Positions 10,951 through 19,469 of a stretch of 54,564 nucleotides of DNA are shown piece by piece. Each line of letters opens with the position of its first letter. The first letter of the stretch is position 1. A model generated the notes under the pieces. It searched no databases, had not been told where the DNA came from, and saw nothing but the letters and a program-made list of their open reading frames with translations. Made by a program: the position numbers and the translations under genes. Source of the stretch: Corynebacterium sp. HMSC27B11 (GTDB lineage: Bacteria > Actinomycetota > Actinomycetes > Mycobacteriales > Mycobacteriaceae); contig NZ_KV823574.1 in assembly GCF_001815985.1 (NCBI RefSeq), forward strand, positions 43,253 to 97,816, read 5' to 3'.

Positions 10951-12597
10951 CTAGTCTGCGACCAGCGTCTCCAGGGTCAGGTCCGGGAATTCCTTCTCGA
11001 TGAAGGCCAGCTTCCACTTATCGCCGAACAGGGCAATGAGCTCGCCGTCGCCGCGGGTGAAGATCTCCACGCCGCGCTGGCGTCCCAGCTGTGGGGCAGA
11101 GGCCTCGTCGGTGCGGCGGGCCACCGAATACGGCACCGGCTCGGTGACGGTCTCCACGTTGTACTCCGCGGCCATGCGCCCCTGCATCACTTCGAACTGC
11201 ATCGGACCGACCGCGGCCATCACCGGGGCGGCGTCGCCGCGCAGGTCGTTGCGCAAGATCTGAACAACGCCCTCGGACTCCAGCTGCTCCAGAGCCTTGC
11301 GGAACTGCTTGTACTTGCCCAGGGACTTCGCGCGCAGCGTTTGGAAGTGCTCCGGGGCGAACTGCGGCATCGGCGGGAACTGCACCTTCTTGCCGGTGTA
11401 GATCGTATCGCCCGGTGCCAGCGCACCTGCGTTGACCAGGCCGATGATGTCGCCCGGATAGGCGGTCTCCACCGTCTCGCGGGTCCGGCCGAACATCGTC
11501 AGCGCGTGCTTGGAAGAGAAGCTGCGGCCCGACTGGGCGTGGGTGACCTGCATACCGCGCTCAAACTCGCCGGAGATGATCCTCATGAACGCCAGGCGGT
11601 CGCGGTGGTGGGCGTCCATGCCGGCCTGCACCTTGAACACCACGCCGGAGAAGTCATCCCCGGTATCGCGGAACTCCTGCACCGCGGCGGAGGCGCCGGA
11701 CTGGGCGGCCAGCGCCTTCTCGTCGGATGCTCGGCCGGCGGGGGAGGGGGCCAGCGCGCACAGGGTGTCCAGGATCTGGTGCACGCCGAAGTTCAGCATC
11801 GCGGAGGCGAAGATCACCGGGGAAGTCACGCACTGCAGGAAGAGCTCCTGATCATGCAGTGCTCCGTCGGCGGCCAGCAGCTCGGCCTCCTCGACGGCCG
11901 TCTCCCACACATCCCCTTCGCGGTCGGCGGCTTCATCCGGGGTGTAGTGCTCCTCCGGGGCGATCGTGGAACCACCGGCGGTGCGGGTGAAGTGGATGTA
12001 CTCCTCCGCGTTGCCGTCCTCGTCGATGCGGGCGAGTCCCCGGAAGTCCCCGGCCTCACCGACAGGCCAGAACAGTGGAGTGGGCTGCAGATCGATCTCG
12101 CTGACGATCTCCTCCACCAGGTCCAAGGCGTCTCGACCCACCCGGTCCCACTTGTTAATCACCGTGACGATGGGCAGCCCACGGGCCTTACACACCCGGA
12201 ACAGCTTCAACGTCTGCGGCTCCAGGCCCTTACCGCCGTCGACGAGCATCACCGCGGCGTCCACGGCGGAGAGCACGCGGTAGGTGTCCTCCGAGAAGTC
12301 CGCGTGGCCCGGAGTATCCACCAGGTTGATGACGTAGGGCTCGCCCTCGTGCCCCTCCGGTGCGTAGTCGAACTGCAGTGCCGAGGAACCGATCGAGATG
12401 CCGCGGTCCTTCTCCATCTCCATCCAGTCGGAGACGGTGGACTTGCGTCCAGCCTTGCCGTGCACCGCGCCGGCCTCCTGGATGACGTGGGCGTGCAGCG
12501 CCAGCGCCTCGGTGAGGGTGGACTTACCGGCGTCCGGGTGGGCGATGACGGCGAAGGTACGGCGTCGGGTGGCTTCAGCAGCAGCGTGGGCGTTCAT
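10951..12597 (-). CDS. prfC: Peptide chain release factor 3
   Basis: GTPase that recycles RF1/RF2 from the ribosome after termination. 548 residues with the translational GTPase motifs: G1 AHPDAGKSTLTE (about 19-30), the RF3-specific DWMEMEKDRGISI G2 region, G3 LVDTPGHADF, G4 VINKWDR, then the OB-fold and C-terminal domains (VGPMQFEVMQGRMAAEYN is a typical RF3 segment). Length and motif spacing are normal, which separates it from EF-G (longer) and TetM. ATG 12597 is the first start. It is convergent with the gene at 10176 and divergent from the membrane protein gene at 12688, 90 nt away. Not essential in E. coli; role here inferred. Confidence 0.95.
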   Translation of the reverse strand: MNAHAAAEATRRRTFAVIAHPDAGKSTLTEALALHAHVIQEAGAVHGKAGRKSTVSDWMEMEKDRGISIGSSALQFDYAPEGHEGEPYVINLVDTPGHADFSEDTYRVLSAVDAAVMLVDGGKGLEPQTLKLFRVCKARGLPIVTVINKWDRVGRDALDLVEEIVSEIDLQPTPLFWPVGEAGDFRGLARIDEDGNAEEYIHFTRTAGGSTIAPEEHYTPDEAADREGDVWETAVEEAELLAADGALHDQELFLQCVTSPVIFASAMLNFGVHQILDTLCALAPSPAGRASDEKALAAQSGASAAVQEFRDTGDDFSGVVFKVQAGMDAHHRDRLAFMRIISGEFERGMQVTHAQSGRSFSSKHALTMFGRTRETVETAYPGDIIGLVNAGALAPGDTIYTGKKVQFPPMPQFAPEHFQTLRAKSLGKYKQFRKALEQLESEGVVQILRNDLRGDAAPVMAAVGPMQFEVMQGRMAAEYNVETVTEPVPYSVARRTDEASAPQLGRQRGVEIFTRGDGELIALFGDKWKLAFIEKEFPDLTLETLVAD

Positions 12598-12673
12598 GAG
12601 TACCCAGGGTAGCGCCCCACAAGCCCCAGCCCGAATCCCTCCAGCCGCTGGGCAGGGGGCGGGGCCGGTCGGC

Positions 12674-12679
12674 TAAACT
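12674..12679 (+). promoter_or_regulatory. Candidate -10 element (leaderless 12688 gene)
   Basis: TAAACT with an 8-nt gap to ATG 12688 and no SD. Confidence 0.45.
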
Positions 12680-12687
12680 TTCACACC

Positions 12688-13662
12688 ATGTCCAGCACTG
12701 ACCCCCAATACGTCACGATCGATACGGTCGTGCCCGCTGTGCTTGGGATCGTGCTGATGATCCTGATCTGGGCAACCCTGCGGTCCATGCTGGTGCTCTC
12801 CTCGGAGGACAGGATGCTGGGGGTGCGCATCCCCCGAATCAAGCGCCTCAATCCCGTTGTCTTGGCCGCGAAGTCTGACTTCAAGAAGGCCAACACGCGA
12901 GTGCTGCTGCTGTTTACCATCGCGGTGCTGGTGGCGCTGGGGCAGGAGACCCACCGCCTGGTGCTGTGGGGCTGCGCGGTGCTGCCCGTGGTTCAGATCT
13001 GCGCAGGATTGTGGTTCTGGGCCAAGGGTCGCCGCGCTATCCGGCAGGAGCGCCGGCTGTCTCGGTGGTGGGAGATCGGCGACGAGAACGCGGACTTCAC
13101 GGACACGGCGTCGGCCTCCGAATCCGCCCGCAAGCAATACGCCCACTATCAGCAGCAACCCGGCACCGTGCCCCGCTCCTTCGACCAGCTGGTGTACCCG
13201 AAGTCCGCGGGCTGGTTGTTTATCCTCGCTTACGGCGTGGTCGTCGCCACCGGAGTGGTGCTCTGGTGGAACACCGACGTGCACAGTGGGCGGGAACTCT
13301 GGCAGGTCTACCGCACCCCGTTCTGCGCGGCGCTGCTGGCGCTGGTGGCCTTCGTTGCCTCCTACTGGCTGAGCTTCTACAACCCCTCGGCACCAGGTCA
13401 GCGACGTGGTCCGGAGCTCATTGCGTGCATGGCGAGGCTGCAGCGGGGGATCGCACTGCTGACGCTCATCGCCCTCATCGTGGTGAACGTGGGCGTGATC
13501 ACACCGGCGGCCCCTGGGCTCGCGGACTACGCGGGAAAGCTGGGCTCCCTGCGGGCCGCGGGCTGGGTGTGCGCCGCCATTGTTTTCGCCGTAGATATCC
13601 TCTGGCCTGCGCTAACGCTGCTGAAGCTGCGCCAGAAGGCGGCGGAAAAGCCACGCTCCTAA
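12688..13662 (+). CDS. Membrane protein of unknown function
   Basis: 324 residues that I do not recognise. Hydrophobic segments near 12-32 (VVPAVLGIVLMILIWATL), 70-88, 92-110, 178-196, 212-230, 255-278 and 292-312 suggest six or seven membrane passes. Two hydrophilic loops stand out: 34-68, basic (MLGVRIPRIKRLNPVVLAAKSDFKK), and about 112-172, charged with RQERRLSRWWEIGDENADF. No enzyme motif is visible. It is transcribed alone between prfC (opposite strand) and gapB. Alternating long loops and Trp-rich membrane edges suggest a structural or transport role, but that is a guess. Confidence 0.82.
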   Translation: MSSTDPQYVTIDTVVPAVLGIVLMILIWATLRSMLVLSSEDRMLGVRIPRIKRLNPVVLAAKSDFKKANTRVLLLFTIAVLVALGQETHRLVLWGCAVLPVVQICAGLWFWAKGRRAIRQERRLSRWWEIGDENADFTDTASASESARKQYAHYQQQPGTVPRSFDQLVYPKSAGWLFILAYGVVVATGVVLWWNTDVHSGRELWQVYRTPFCAALLALVAFVASYWLSFYNPSAPGQRRGPELIACMARLQRGIALLTLIALIVVNVGVITPAAPGLADYAGKLGSLRAAGWVCAAIVFAVDILWPALTLLKLRQKAAEKPRS

Positions 13663-13717
13663 CGCGCCGAAGGGCGGGGCTGCCCAGTCCGGACTGAGGG
13701 CGGTAGCGAGAGAAAAA

Positions 13718-13793
13718 AGGGGCAACACTAGGGGTGGAATCCCACTTTCAACCCCAAGACAATTAGGGTTTAGGGTGGTTAATCTTTACCCCT
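13718..13793 (+). promoter_or_regulatory. gapB upstream region with four RamA-like boxes
   Basis: AGGGGC (13718), AGGGGT (13730), ACCCCA (13751) and ACCCCT (13788) match the degenerate G4-6/C4-5 pattern of the corynebacterial carbon regulator RamA, within 76 bp of an otherwise AT-rich stretch. The pattern is short and easily met by chance. Confidence 0.25.
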
Positions 13794-13811
13794 TTAATTT
13801 TTGGAGGTCTC

Positions 13812-15299
13812 ATGTCCGCTTCTGCGTCCATCGACAAGCAGCAAGCTGATTGGAACGAGCGCGTCGCCCTGGCGGAAAAGATGATCCCGCTGCTCGGGCA
13901 GCTCCGCCGCGAAAAGAACGTCGTGACGTCCATCTTCGGTCGCCAGCTCATCAACGTTGCGGAGACCGACATTCTGAAGCAGCACCGCTTCGCACGTCGC
14001 ATCACCAACAACGACCTGCCGATCGCGCACACCATGCCGATCCTCGAGCGCATCGCAGAGCTCGACCTGAACACCGTCGCGGCAGACCTCGGCGCCCTGG
14101 CCACCGCATTCGAGGACAAGGGGGGCGACTTCGAGGACACCGCCGCCATCGACGAGTTCCTCAAGGAGCAGTTCGCCGACGTCATCGGCACCCGCGGCGA
14201 CACCCCGACCACCGACGTCGTCCTCTACGGCTTCGGCCGCATCGGCCGCCTCCTGGCCCGCATCCTGCTCGCCCAGAGCTCCGAGAAGGCCGGCCCGCGC
14301 CTGCGCGCCATCGTCGTCCGCAAGAACTCCGAGGACGACCTGCAGAAGCGTGCCTCCCTGCTGCGCCGCGACTCCGTCCACGGCAGCTTCGACGGCACCA
14401 TCTGGGTCGACGAGGAGAACAACGTCATCTGGGCCAACGGCACCCCGATCCAGGTCATCTACGCCAACAAGCCGTCCGAGATCGACTACACCCAGTACGG
14501 CATCGATAACGCCATCGTCGTCGACAACACTGGCGTGTGGCGCGACCGCGAGGGTCTGGGCCAGCACCTGCAGGCCAAGGGCGTTGCACGCGCGCTGCTC
14601 ACCGCGCCGGGCAAGGGGGACATCAAGAACCTCGTCTTCGGCATCAACCACACCGACGTCGACCTGGACTCCGAGGACGACCGCATCCTCTCCGCCGCGT
14701 CCTGCACCACCAACGGCATCACCCCGGTGCTGAAGGTCGTCAACGACAAGTGGGGTGTGGACCACGGCCACGTCGAGACCGTCCACGCCTTCACCAACGA
14801 CCAGAACCTCATCGACAACTTCCACAAGGGCGAGCGCCGCGGCCGTGCCGCCACTCTGAACATGGTGCTCACCGAAACCGGCGCCGCCAAGGCCGTCTCC
14901 AAGGCCCTGCCGGAGTTCGAGGGCAAGCTGACCGGTAACGCCATCCGCGTCCCGACCCCGGACGTCTCCATGGCAGTGCTGAACCTCAGCATGTCCCGCG
15001 AAGTCACCAAGGACGAGGTCAACAACTACCTGCGCGACGTCTCCCTCGTCTCCGAGCTGCGTCCGCAGGTGGACTACATCGACTCCCCGGAGGTCGTCTC
15101 CACCGACTTCGTCGGCTCCACCCACGCCGGTGTCGTCGACGGCCGCGCGACGATCGCTGCCGGCAAGAACCTCGTGCTCTATGTCTGGTACGACAACGAG
15201 TTCGGCTACTCCTGCCAGGTGGTTCGCATCATCGAGCAGCTGGCCGGCGCGCAGCACGTCGTCGTGCCTGCCCGCACCGCGCTGGACGCCCTGAACTAA
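13812..15299 (+). CDS. gapB: Glyceraldehyde-3-phosphate dehydrogenase, GapB type
   Basis: 495 residues, against about 335 for classical GAPDH. The first ~130 form an extra N-terminal helical domain typical of corynebacterial GapB/GapX. The Rossmann part starts at DVVLYGFGRIGRLLARIL (about 135-152); the catalytic Cys is in ASCTTNGITPVL (about 300-311); VWYDNEFGYSCQV closes the domain. GapB enzymes work mainly in the gluconeogenic direction and can accept NADP; here that is family knowledge. ATG 13812 has a clean GGAGG 4 nt upstream (TTGGAGGTCTC). A bidirectional terminator follows at 15343. With enolase at 30.5 kb it is one of two glycolytic genes in the window. Confidence 0.94.
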   Translation: MSASASIDKQQADWNERVALAEKMIPLLGQLRREKNVVTSIFGRQLINVAETDILKQHRFARRITNNDLPIAHTMPILERIAELDLNTVAADLGALATAFEDKGGDFEDTAAIDEFLKEQFADVIGTRGDTPTTDVVLYGFGRIGRLLARILLAQSSEKAGPRLRAIVVRKNSEDDLQKRASLLRRDSVHGSFDGTIWVDEENNVIWANGTPIQVIYANKPSEIDYTQYGIDNAIVVDNTGVWRDREGLGQHLQAKGVARALLTAPGKGDIKNLVFGINHTDVDLDSEDDRILSAASCTTNGITPVLKVVNDKWGVDHGHVETVHAFTNDQNLIDNFHKGERRGRAATLNMVLTETGAAKAVSKALPEFEGKLTGNAIRVPTPDVSMAVLNLSMSREVTKDEVNNYLRDVSLVSELRPQVDYIDSPEVVSTDFVGSTHAGVVDGRATIAAGKNLVLYVWYDNEFGYSCQVVRIIEQLAGAQHVVVPARTALDALN

Positions 15300-15342
15300 G
15301 GCAGCTCCTGGGGCCGGGTAGCGCGGCCCCACAAGCGAGCCA

Positions 15343-15376
15343 AAGGGCCCGCGACCATAAGTGGTCGCGGGCCCTT
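15343..15376. terminator. Bidirectional terminator between gapB and pth
   Basis: AAGGGCCCGCGACCA (15343-15357), loop TAAG, perfect right arm 15362-15376, T-rich on the plus side and A-rich on the left side. It serves both convergent genes. Confidence 0.85.
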
Positions 15377-15388
15377 TTGTGTTGCCTG

Positions 15389-16036
15389 CTAGCGGCTGCG
15401 CCCGTGGATCTCGTTCTGGGCGATGGCCACCCCACGGCTCACGATGAGGCGTACCGCGTCTGCCGCATCCCCCAGGGATAGCGGCAGCCACTCGAGCTCC
15501 TGCTTGCTGAAGGGCTTCAGCACGAAGCTCGCCGGGTCCATGCGCCCCGGCGGGCGACCGATGCCCATCCGGATGCGTACGTAGTCCCGGGTGCCCAGCG
15601 CCTGGGTGGTGGACTTCAACCCGTTGTGGCCGTTCTCCCCGCCACCGACCTTGATGCGCACCGCTGCCGGGTCGAGATCCAACTCGTCGTGGATCACGAT
15701 CACGTGATCGGCCGGGATCTTGAAGAACTTCGCCAAAGCCCCGATCGCCCCGCCGGAGAGGTTCATATAGCTGCGGGCCCGGGCGATGATCACCGACTGG
15801 CCATCGATCTTCGTCTGGCAGATCAGCGAGTTGGTGCGCTTGTGGGCGCTCAGCGTGCCCGGCATGGGCGTGAGGTCGTCCAGGAGTTCATCGACGGCCA
15901 GGTAGCCGATGTTGTGCCTGGTGGTCTCGTACTGGGCGCCCGGGTTACCGAGCCCAACGACGAGCCACGGGGCATCCGCGCTGCCAGCAGCCTTCGGGGA
16001 CTTCTTGGGGGAGGAGTTCTTCAGCTTTCCACACAC
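15389..16036 (-). CDS. pth: Peptidyl-tRNA hydrolase
   Basis: Hydrolyses peptidyl-tRNA released from stalled ribosomes so the tRNA can be reused. 215 residues. WLVVGLGNPGAQYETTRHNIGYLAVD carries the catalytic His in RHNIGY; PRSYMNLSG-like ARSYMNLSGGAIG, VIHDELDLDPAAVRIK and GGENGHNGLKS follow in the standard order. The start GTG 16036 gives a ~22-residue Lys/Ser-rich extension (MCGKLKNSSPKKSPK) before the core. GGAAGGA lies about 9 nt upstream and no later start exists before the core, so this one stands. Downstream of rplY, the conserved actinobacterial pairing, with a large hairpin between. Confidence 0.94.
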   Translation of the reverse strand: MCGKLKNSSPKKSPKAAGSADAPWLVVGLGNPGAQYETTRHNIGYLAVDELLDDLTPMPGTLSAHKRTNSLICQTKIDGQSVIIARARSYMNLSGGAIGALAKFFKIPADHVIVIHDELDLDPAAVRIKVGGGENGHNGLKSTTQALGTRDYVRIRMGIGRPPGRMDPASFVLKPFSKQELEWLPLSLGDAADAVRLIVSRGVAIAQNEIHGRSR

Positions 16037-16060
16037 AGTTGGAATCCTTCCATAGAAAGA

Positions 16061-16112
16061 CCCGCCGCGCTGGGGCAGAGGTATGGTTCATACCTCGTGC
16101 CCGGCGCAGCGG
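16061..16112. repeat. Long imperfect hairpin between rplY and pth
   Basis: Outer arms CCCGCCGCGCTGGGGCA (16061-16077) and the near-complement ending at 16112 enclose a perfect inner stem GAGGTA/TACCTC (16078-16083, 16091-16096). No T-tract. It could moderate readthrough from rplY into pth or protect an RNA end. Confidence 0.5.
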
Positions 16113-16173
16113 GTGAGCGTTGCGACCCCCGGCCATGAACTCGCGTTCAGCGGCCGGCGTGCAGGGGAGGGGA

Positions 16174-16812
16174 TTAGTCCTCGGACTCTGCCGGTGCCTC
16201 GGCCTCTTCGCCCTCAGCGGCCTCTTCGCCCTCGGCAGCAGCCTCGTCGTCCTCAGGCAGCTCTTCCTCCTCCGGCTCGACGATGTTGATGACGAGCTCC
16301 TCGGCGTCGGAAACCAGGACAGCGTTGGACGGCATCTTGACGTCCTTCGCCAGGATCTGCTCGCCGATCTCCAGGCCGTTGATGTCCAGGACGATCTCTT
16401 CCGGAATGTCGAGGACGTCGACCTCGAGCAGCAGGACGTCGACGTCCTGAACAACCATTGCGCCCGGTGCCGGGAGGCCCTCGTGGATGACCGGAACCTC
16501 GACCTCGACGCGCTCGCCGCGCTTGACGTTCAGCAGGTCAGCGTGGTCGATGTCCAGGGTCAGGACGTTCTGGTCGATGGCCTTGACCATCACCAGGTTG
16601 TCCTCGCCGTCGATGTTCAGCTCGAACACGGCGTTGACACCCTCGTTACGGACCAGTGCGTGCAGGTCCAGGGTGTCGACGTGGACGTGGACCGGGTCCA
16701 GCTCGTTGCCGTAGACAACCAGTGGGATCCGGCCGTCGCGACGCAGGCGACGGGATGCGCCCTTACCGAACTCGGTGCGCAGAACGCCTTCGATACGAGT
16801 CAATTCAGCCAT
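16174..16812 (-). CDS. rplY: 50S ribosomal protein bL25 (general stress protein CTC)
   Basis: 5S rRNA-binding ribosomal protein of the long CTC type. 212 residues: N-terminal RNA-binding domain (RTEFGKGASRRLRRDGRIPLVVYG, about 11-34), TL5-like second domain (EEIVLDINGLEIGEQILAKDVKMP), and an acidic tail of about 35 residues rich in Glu and Ala (EPEEEELPEDDEAAAEGEE). ATG 16812 follows AAGGAGCACTC, a good SD. A -10 (TACACT, minus strand 16840-16845) gives a short leader. Pth follows about 135 nt downstream. The acidic tail is common in actinobacterial bL25. Confidence 0.95.
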   Translation of the reverse strand: MAELTRIEGVLRTEFGKGASRRLRRDGRIPLVVYGNELDPVHVHVDTLDLHALVRNEGVNAVFELNIDGEDNLVMVKAIDQNVLTLDIDHADLLNVKRGERVEVEVPVIHEGLPAPGAMVVQDVDVLLLEVDVLDIPEEIVLDINGLEIGEQILAKDVKMPSNAVLVSDAEELVINIVEPEEEELPEDDEAAAEGEEAAEGEEAEAPAESED

Positions 16813-17188
16813 GAGTGCTCCTTAGAGTTAAGAAGTTGAAGTGTAAATATTGCGGTTGCCGCTGCTTTTCTCTTCGCCCGGGATCGTTAACCGGAAAAGA
16901 AAAAAAGCCGCGGTTTCTCGCGGCGGGTGTCCACCCCGCCCACGTGAAGCCCCTCGAATACAAGGAAGCCGCATGGCCGGGTAGTTCATCGCGCCGATAA
17001 CGGCCAGCTTGTTTAAGAGCCAGCCCTCGCCGAGATCAACCGACATCTTACAAGGTGGCAGCCCACGTGGGCAAACCCCTTTTTCGGGCGCAGCGCTGCA
17101 GTGTGGCGCCTGATGCGGGTGGGGCGGTGGCGTGACGTGGGGACGGGCGGGGTGGGAAGATTGGCGACGGGGACGTCGCAGGCGTGAA
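16813..17188. other. 376-bp intergenic region between lipoprotein gene and rplY
   Basis: It holds the rplY leader and likely promoter (minus -10 TACACT at 16840-16845), the minus-strand terminator of the lipoprotein gene (16895-16924), and a 12-bp perfect palindrome GCCCACGTGGGC at 17061-17072. I see no gene or tRNA in it. Confidence 0.6.
16895..16924 (-). terminator. Rho-independent terminator of the lipoprotein gene
   Basis: Read on the minus strand: GCCGCG (16924-16919), loop, CGCGGC, then seven T's and CTTTT (16906-16895). It lies about 265 nt downstream of the lipoprotein stop, so the transcript has a long 3' tail. Confidence 0.8.
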
Positions 17189-18148
17189 TTAGACGAACTC
17201 GATGGTGAAGGACGAATACTGCCCGCGGTTCTTCTCAGTGCAGGAGCCGTCTCCCTTCTGGCCTTCCGCGGTGGCTCCGAGCATGCAGCGATAACCGGTG
17301 CTCACCTCGCCGGGGCCGTGGTTGCTATACCCGCCATCCGCATATTCCTGCAGGGTGGCGCGCATCGTCTTGCAGTCGTTGTCGCCACGAGTCAACCGAG
17401 CAACCAGCTTCTTGCCATCCTTGGCCTTCACCGGTGCGCACGTCCCGCCGAGTGGTACCTCGCTGTCATCGACGTAGATCTCTTTATCCGTCACACGTAT
17501 GCGGTGGGGCTTGGTGCTCCTGAAATCCGGACCAGTCTTGGACTCGCACTCCAGGTCCTTTCGGCCTGCCGTGCAGGTGACCTCGCCAAGGGTAACCCGC
17601 TGTCCGGGCTTCAACTCCTTCGGAGGCTGCATGCTTCCACCGCCCGGGCTGGTGAGCGAAGCGCGAGACGTCCACGCAGGACCCGTGGGGCCAGTGGCGA
17701 GCCCAAACTCGTTTTGCGGTTGTGGTCCCAAGCCGCTGGCGGGTTCCGAGTACAGCCCCGGCAGGCGCTCCTGCATGTTCGAACACAGCAGCTGGTAGCC
17801 CTCCGCGCCGCGCTCCTTGCGGCTGTTATCTACGCAGACGGTGCCCAGGCTCTTGACTAAGAACATGCGCACGCCTTTGTCCCCGTTGTCGAATGTGGAG
17901 GCCGGAACGTCCGTCACTCCGCGTCCGCCCGGCTCCGCGTTGCTGTCTTCGTCGCCTTCGCTGCTGCCTTTCGAGCTCTTCCCCTCTGAGCCCTTGCCTC
18001 CCGTCGGCTTCGGGGCCTTGCCCGGCTTGGTCGTGGTGACCGTGACCGTCGGCGGGCCGGAGGCGTCGTCATCGGACTGGAGGCTGGAGCAACTGCTCAG
18101 GGCGAGCAGACCGGCGACCAGGACGGCGGGGATGGCGGAGCGGCGCAT
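17189..18148 (-). CDS. Cysteine-rich secreted lipoprotein of unknown function
   Basis: 319 residues. MRRSAIPAVLVAGLLALSSC is a lipoprotein signal peptide with lipobox LSSC, so the mature protein is lipid-anchored outside the membrane. Next comes a Thr/Lys/Gly/Ser-rich linker (about 30-80, e.g. GGKGSEGKSSKGSSEGDED), then a globular part with eight cysteines (in VCVD, LLCS, VTCT, LECE, GTCA, NDCK, YRCM, GSCT), enough for four disulfides. ATG 18148 is fixed by GGAGG 5 nt upstream; an in-frame ATG at 18193 has no SD and would precede the signal peptide. I do not recognise a family. Neighbours (rplY, prs) suggest no function. Confidence 0.85.
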   Translation of the reverse strand: MRRSAIPAVLVAGLLALSSCSSLQSDDDASGPPTVTVTTTKPGKAPKPTGGKGSEGKSSKGSSEGDEDSNAEPGGRGVTDVPASTFDNGDKGVRMFLVKSLGTVCVDNSRKERGAEGYQLLCSNMQERLPGLYSEPASGLGPQPQNEFGLATGPTGPAWTSRASLTSPGGGSMQPPKELKPGQRVTLGEVTCTAGRKDLECESKTGPDFRSTKPHRIRVTDKEIYVDDSEVPLGGTCAPVKAKDGKKLVARLTRGDNDCKTMRATLQEYADGGYSNHGPGEVSTGYRCMLGATAEGQKGDGSCTEKNRGQYSSFTIEFV

Positions 18149-18264
18149 AGAAACCTCCACTGCATGCCGGGAGGGGCAGGGGCCGCCCGGCATAAGGAAC
18201 GTGATCGAAGCTAAAGATTAGCTGAGAGGTCGCTCGGGGTCCTGCTAAACCCGCCCTGCAACAG

Positions 18265-18310
18265 CAAAACACCCCCGGTTCCGCCCACAGGCGGGCGGCA
18301 ACGGGGGTGT
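18265..18310 (-). terminator. Rho-independent terminator of prs
   Basis: Minus strand: ACACCCCC (18310-18303) pairs with GGGGGTGT (18276-18269) around an inner GCCGCCC/GGGCGG stem, then TTTTG. It begins 24 nt after the prs stop. Confidence 0.8.
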
Positions 18311-18333
18311 AGGGCGCAGGCAGGCGCGGGGGA

Positions 18334-19305
18334 CTACTCGAAGAGAGTGGTCACGGAGCCGTTCTCGAAGATCTCGTGGATCGTCTTCGCCACCAGCGGG
18401 GCCACGGAGAGAACCGTGAGGTTATCCCAGCCCTCGGTGCTCTGCGGCAGGGTGTCGGTGGTGATGATCTCACGGGCGCCGCACTCGCTGAGGCGCTCGC
18501 GGGCCGGGCCGGAGAACACGCCGTGGGTGGTCGCGATGATGACGTCGCCCGCGCCGGCGTTCTTCAGTACCTGGACAGCGCCGGCGATGGTGCCGCCGGT
18601 GTCGATCATGTCGTCCAGCAGCACACAGGTGCGGCCCTCGACGTCACCGACCACGCGGTTGGAGGTGACCTTATTGGCTACGTCGATGTCGCGGGTCTTG
18701 TGGATGAAGGCCAGCGGGGCGCCGCCCAGCTGGTTGGCCCACTTCTCGGACTCCTTCACGCGGCCAGCATCCGGGGAGACGACCACGATGTTGTCCAGGT
18801 TGTAGTTCTCCTGGATGTGCTTGGTCAGGATCGGCAGCGCGTGCATGTGGTCGACCGGACCATCGAAGAAGCCCTGGATCTGGTCGGTGTGCAGATCCAC
18901 AGAGACCAGGCGGTCCGCGCCAGCGGCCTTGAACAGGTCAGCGACCAGGCGAGCAGAGATTGGCTCGCGGCCGCGGTGCTTCTTGTCCTGGCGGGCGTAA
19001 GGGTAGAACGGGAGGATCGCCGTGATCCGCTTCGCCGAGCCACGCTTCAGGGCGTCGATCATCAGCAGCTGCTCCATCAGCCAGTCATTCAGCGGCTGCG
19101 GGTGGGACTGCAGGACGAAAGCGTCGGAGCCACGGACGGACTCCTCGAAGCGCACGAAGATCTCGCCGTTGGCGAAGTTGCGCGCCGTGGTCGGAGTCAG
19201 CTCGACACCAAGCTCGCGGGCTACTGCCTCACCCAGCTCCGGGTGCGCACGACCCGAAAACAGCATGAGGTTCTTTTGGTTGTCGATCCAGTGAGTGGTG
19301 GACAC
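18334..19305 (-). CDS. prs: Ribose-phosphate pyrophosphokinase (PRPP synthetase)
   Basis: Makes PRPP from ribose 5-phosphate and ATP for purine, pyrimidine, NAD, His and Trp synthesis and, in this group, decaprenylphosphoryl-arabinose of the cell wall. 323 residues, full length. Motifs: LFSGRAHPELGEAVA, FANGEIFVRFEESVRG, ARQDKKHRGREPISA, the pyrophosphate loop DLHTDQIQGFFDGPVDH and the PRPP-binding VLLDDMIDTGGTIAGA. GTG 19305 has AAGG about 7 nt upstream. glmU lies 164 nt upstream on the same strand, a conserved actinobacterial pair, and both may share transcripts. Terminator at 18265-18310. Confidence 0.96.
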   Translation of the reverse strand: MSTTHWIDNQKNLMLFSGRAHPELGEAVARELGVELTPTTARNFANGEIFVRFEESVRGSDAFVLQSHPQPLNDWLMEQLLMIDALKRGSAKRITAILPFYPYARQDKKHRGREPISARLVADLFKAAGADRLVSVDLHTDQIQGFFDGPVDHMHALPILTKHIQENYNLDNIVVVSPDAGRVKESEKWANQLGGAPLAFIHKTRDIDVANKVTSNRVVGDVEGRTCVLLDDMIDTGGTIAGAVQVLKNAGAGDVIIATTHGVFSGPARERLSECGAREIITTDTLPQSTEGWDNLTVLSVAPLVAKTIHEIFENGSVTTLFE

Positions 19306-19469
19306 AGATCAGCCTTCCCGAGGATTTGTTTTCTTGTGTTCGCTGGTACGTTGCCGCCCGTCGACCCTTGCGCAGGATCTTTGAGGACGCCACCCGCTCG
19401 CCGCAGTGACCAGCTTTACATGAACTGATGATAATTGCCCTGGGTTTAAAGAACCAACGAGGGCTAGGT

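Noticed and set aside
10711..12612. Very long plus-strand open frame (633 codons) opposite prfC.
   Set aside because: It is the antisense shadow of a perfectly conserved prfC in high-GC DNA; its translation has no motif and odd composition.
13794..15491. 565-codon minus-strand frame opposite gapB, and similar long frames opposite mfd (24274-26013), glmU (19428-21149) and prs (18376-19428).
   Set aside because: All mirror strongly conserved genes and show the Val/Gly/Leu/Asp/Arg-rich composition typical of antisense frames in GC-rich genomes.
17061..17072. Perfect palindrome GCCCACGTGGGC as a regulator site.
   Set aside because: It is isolated, 117 nt downstream of the lipoprotein stop, with no promoter nearby; 12-bp GC palindromes are not rare in this genome. 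Recorded only within the intergenic entry.
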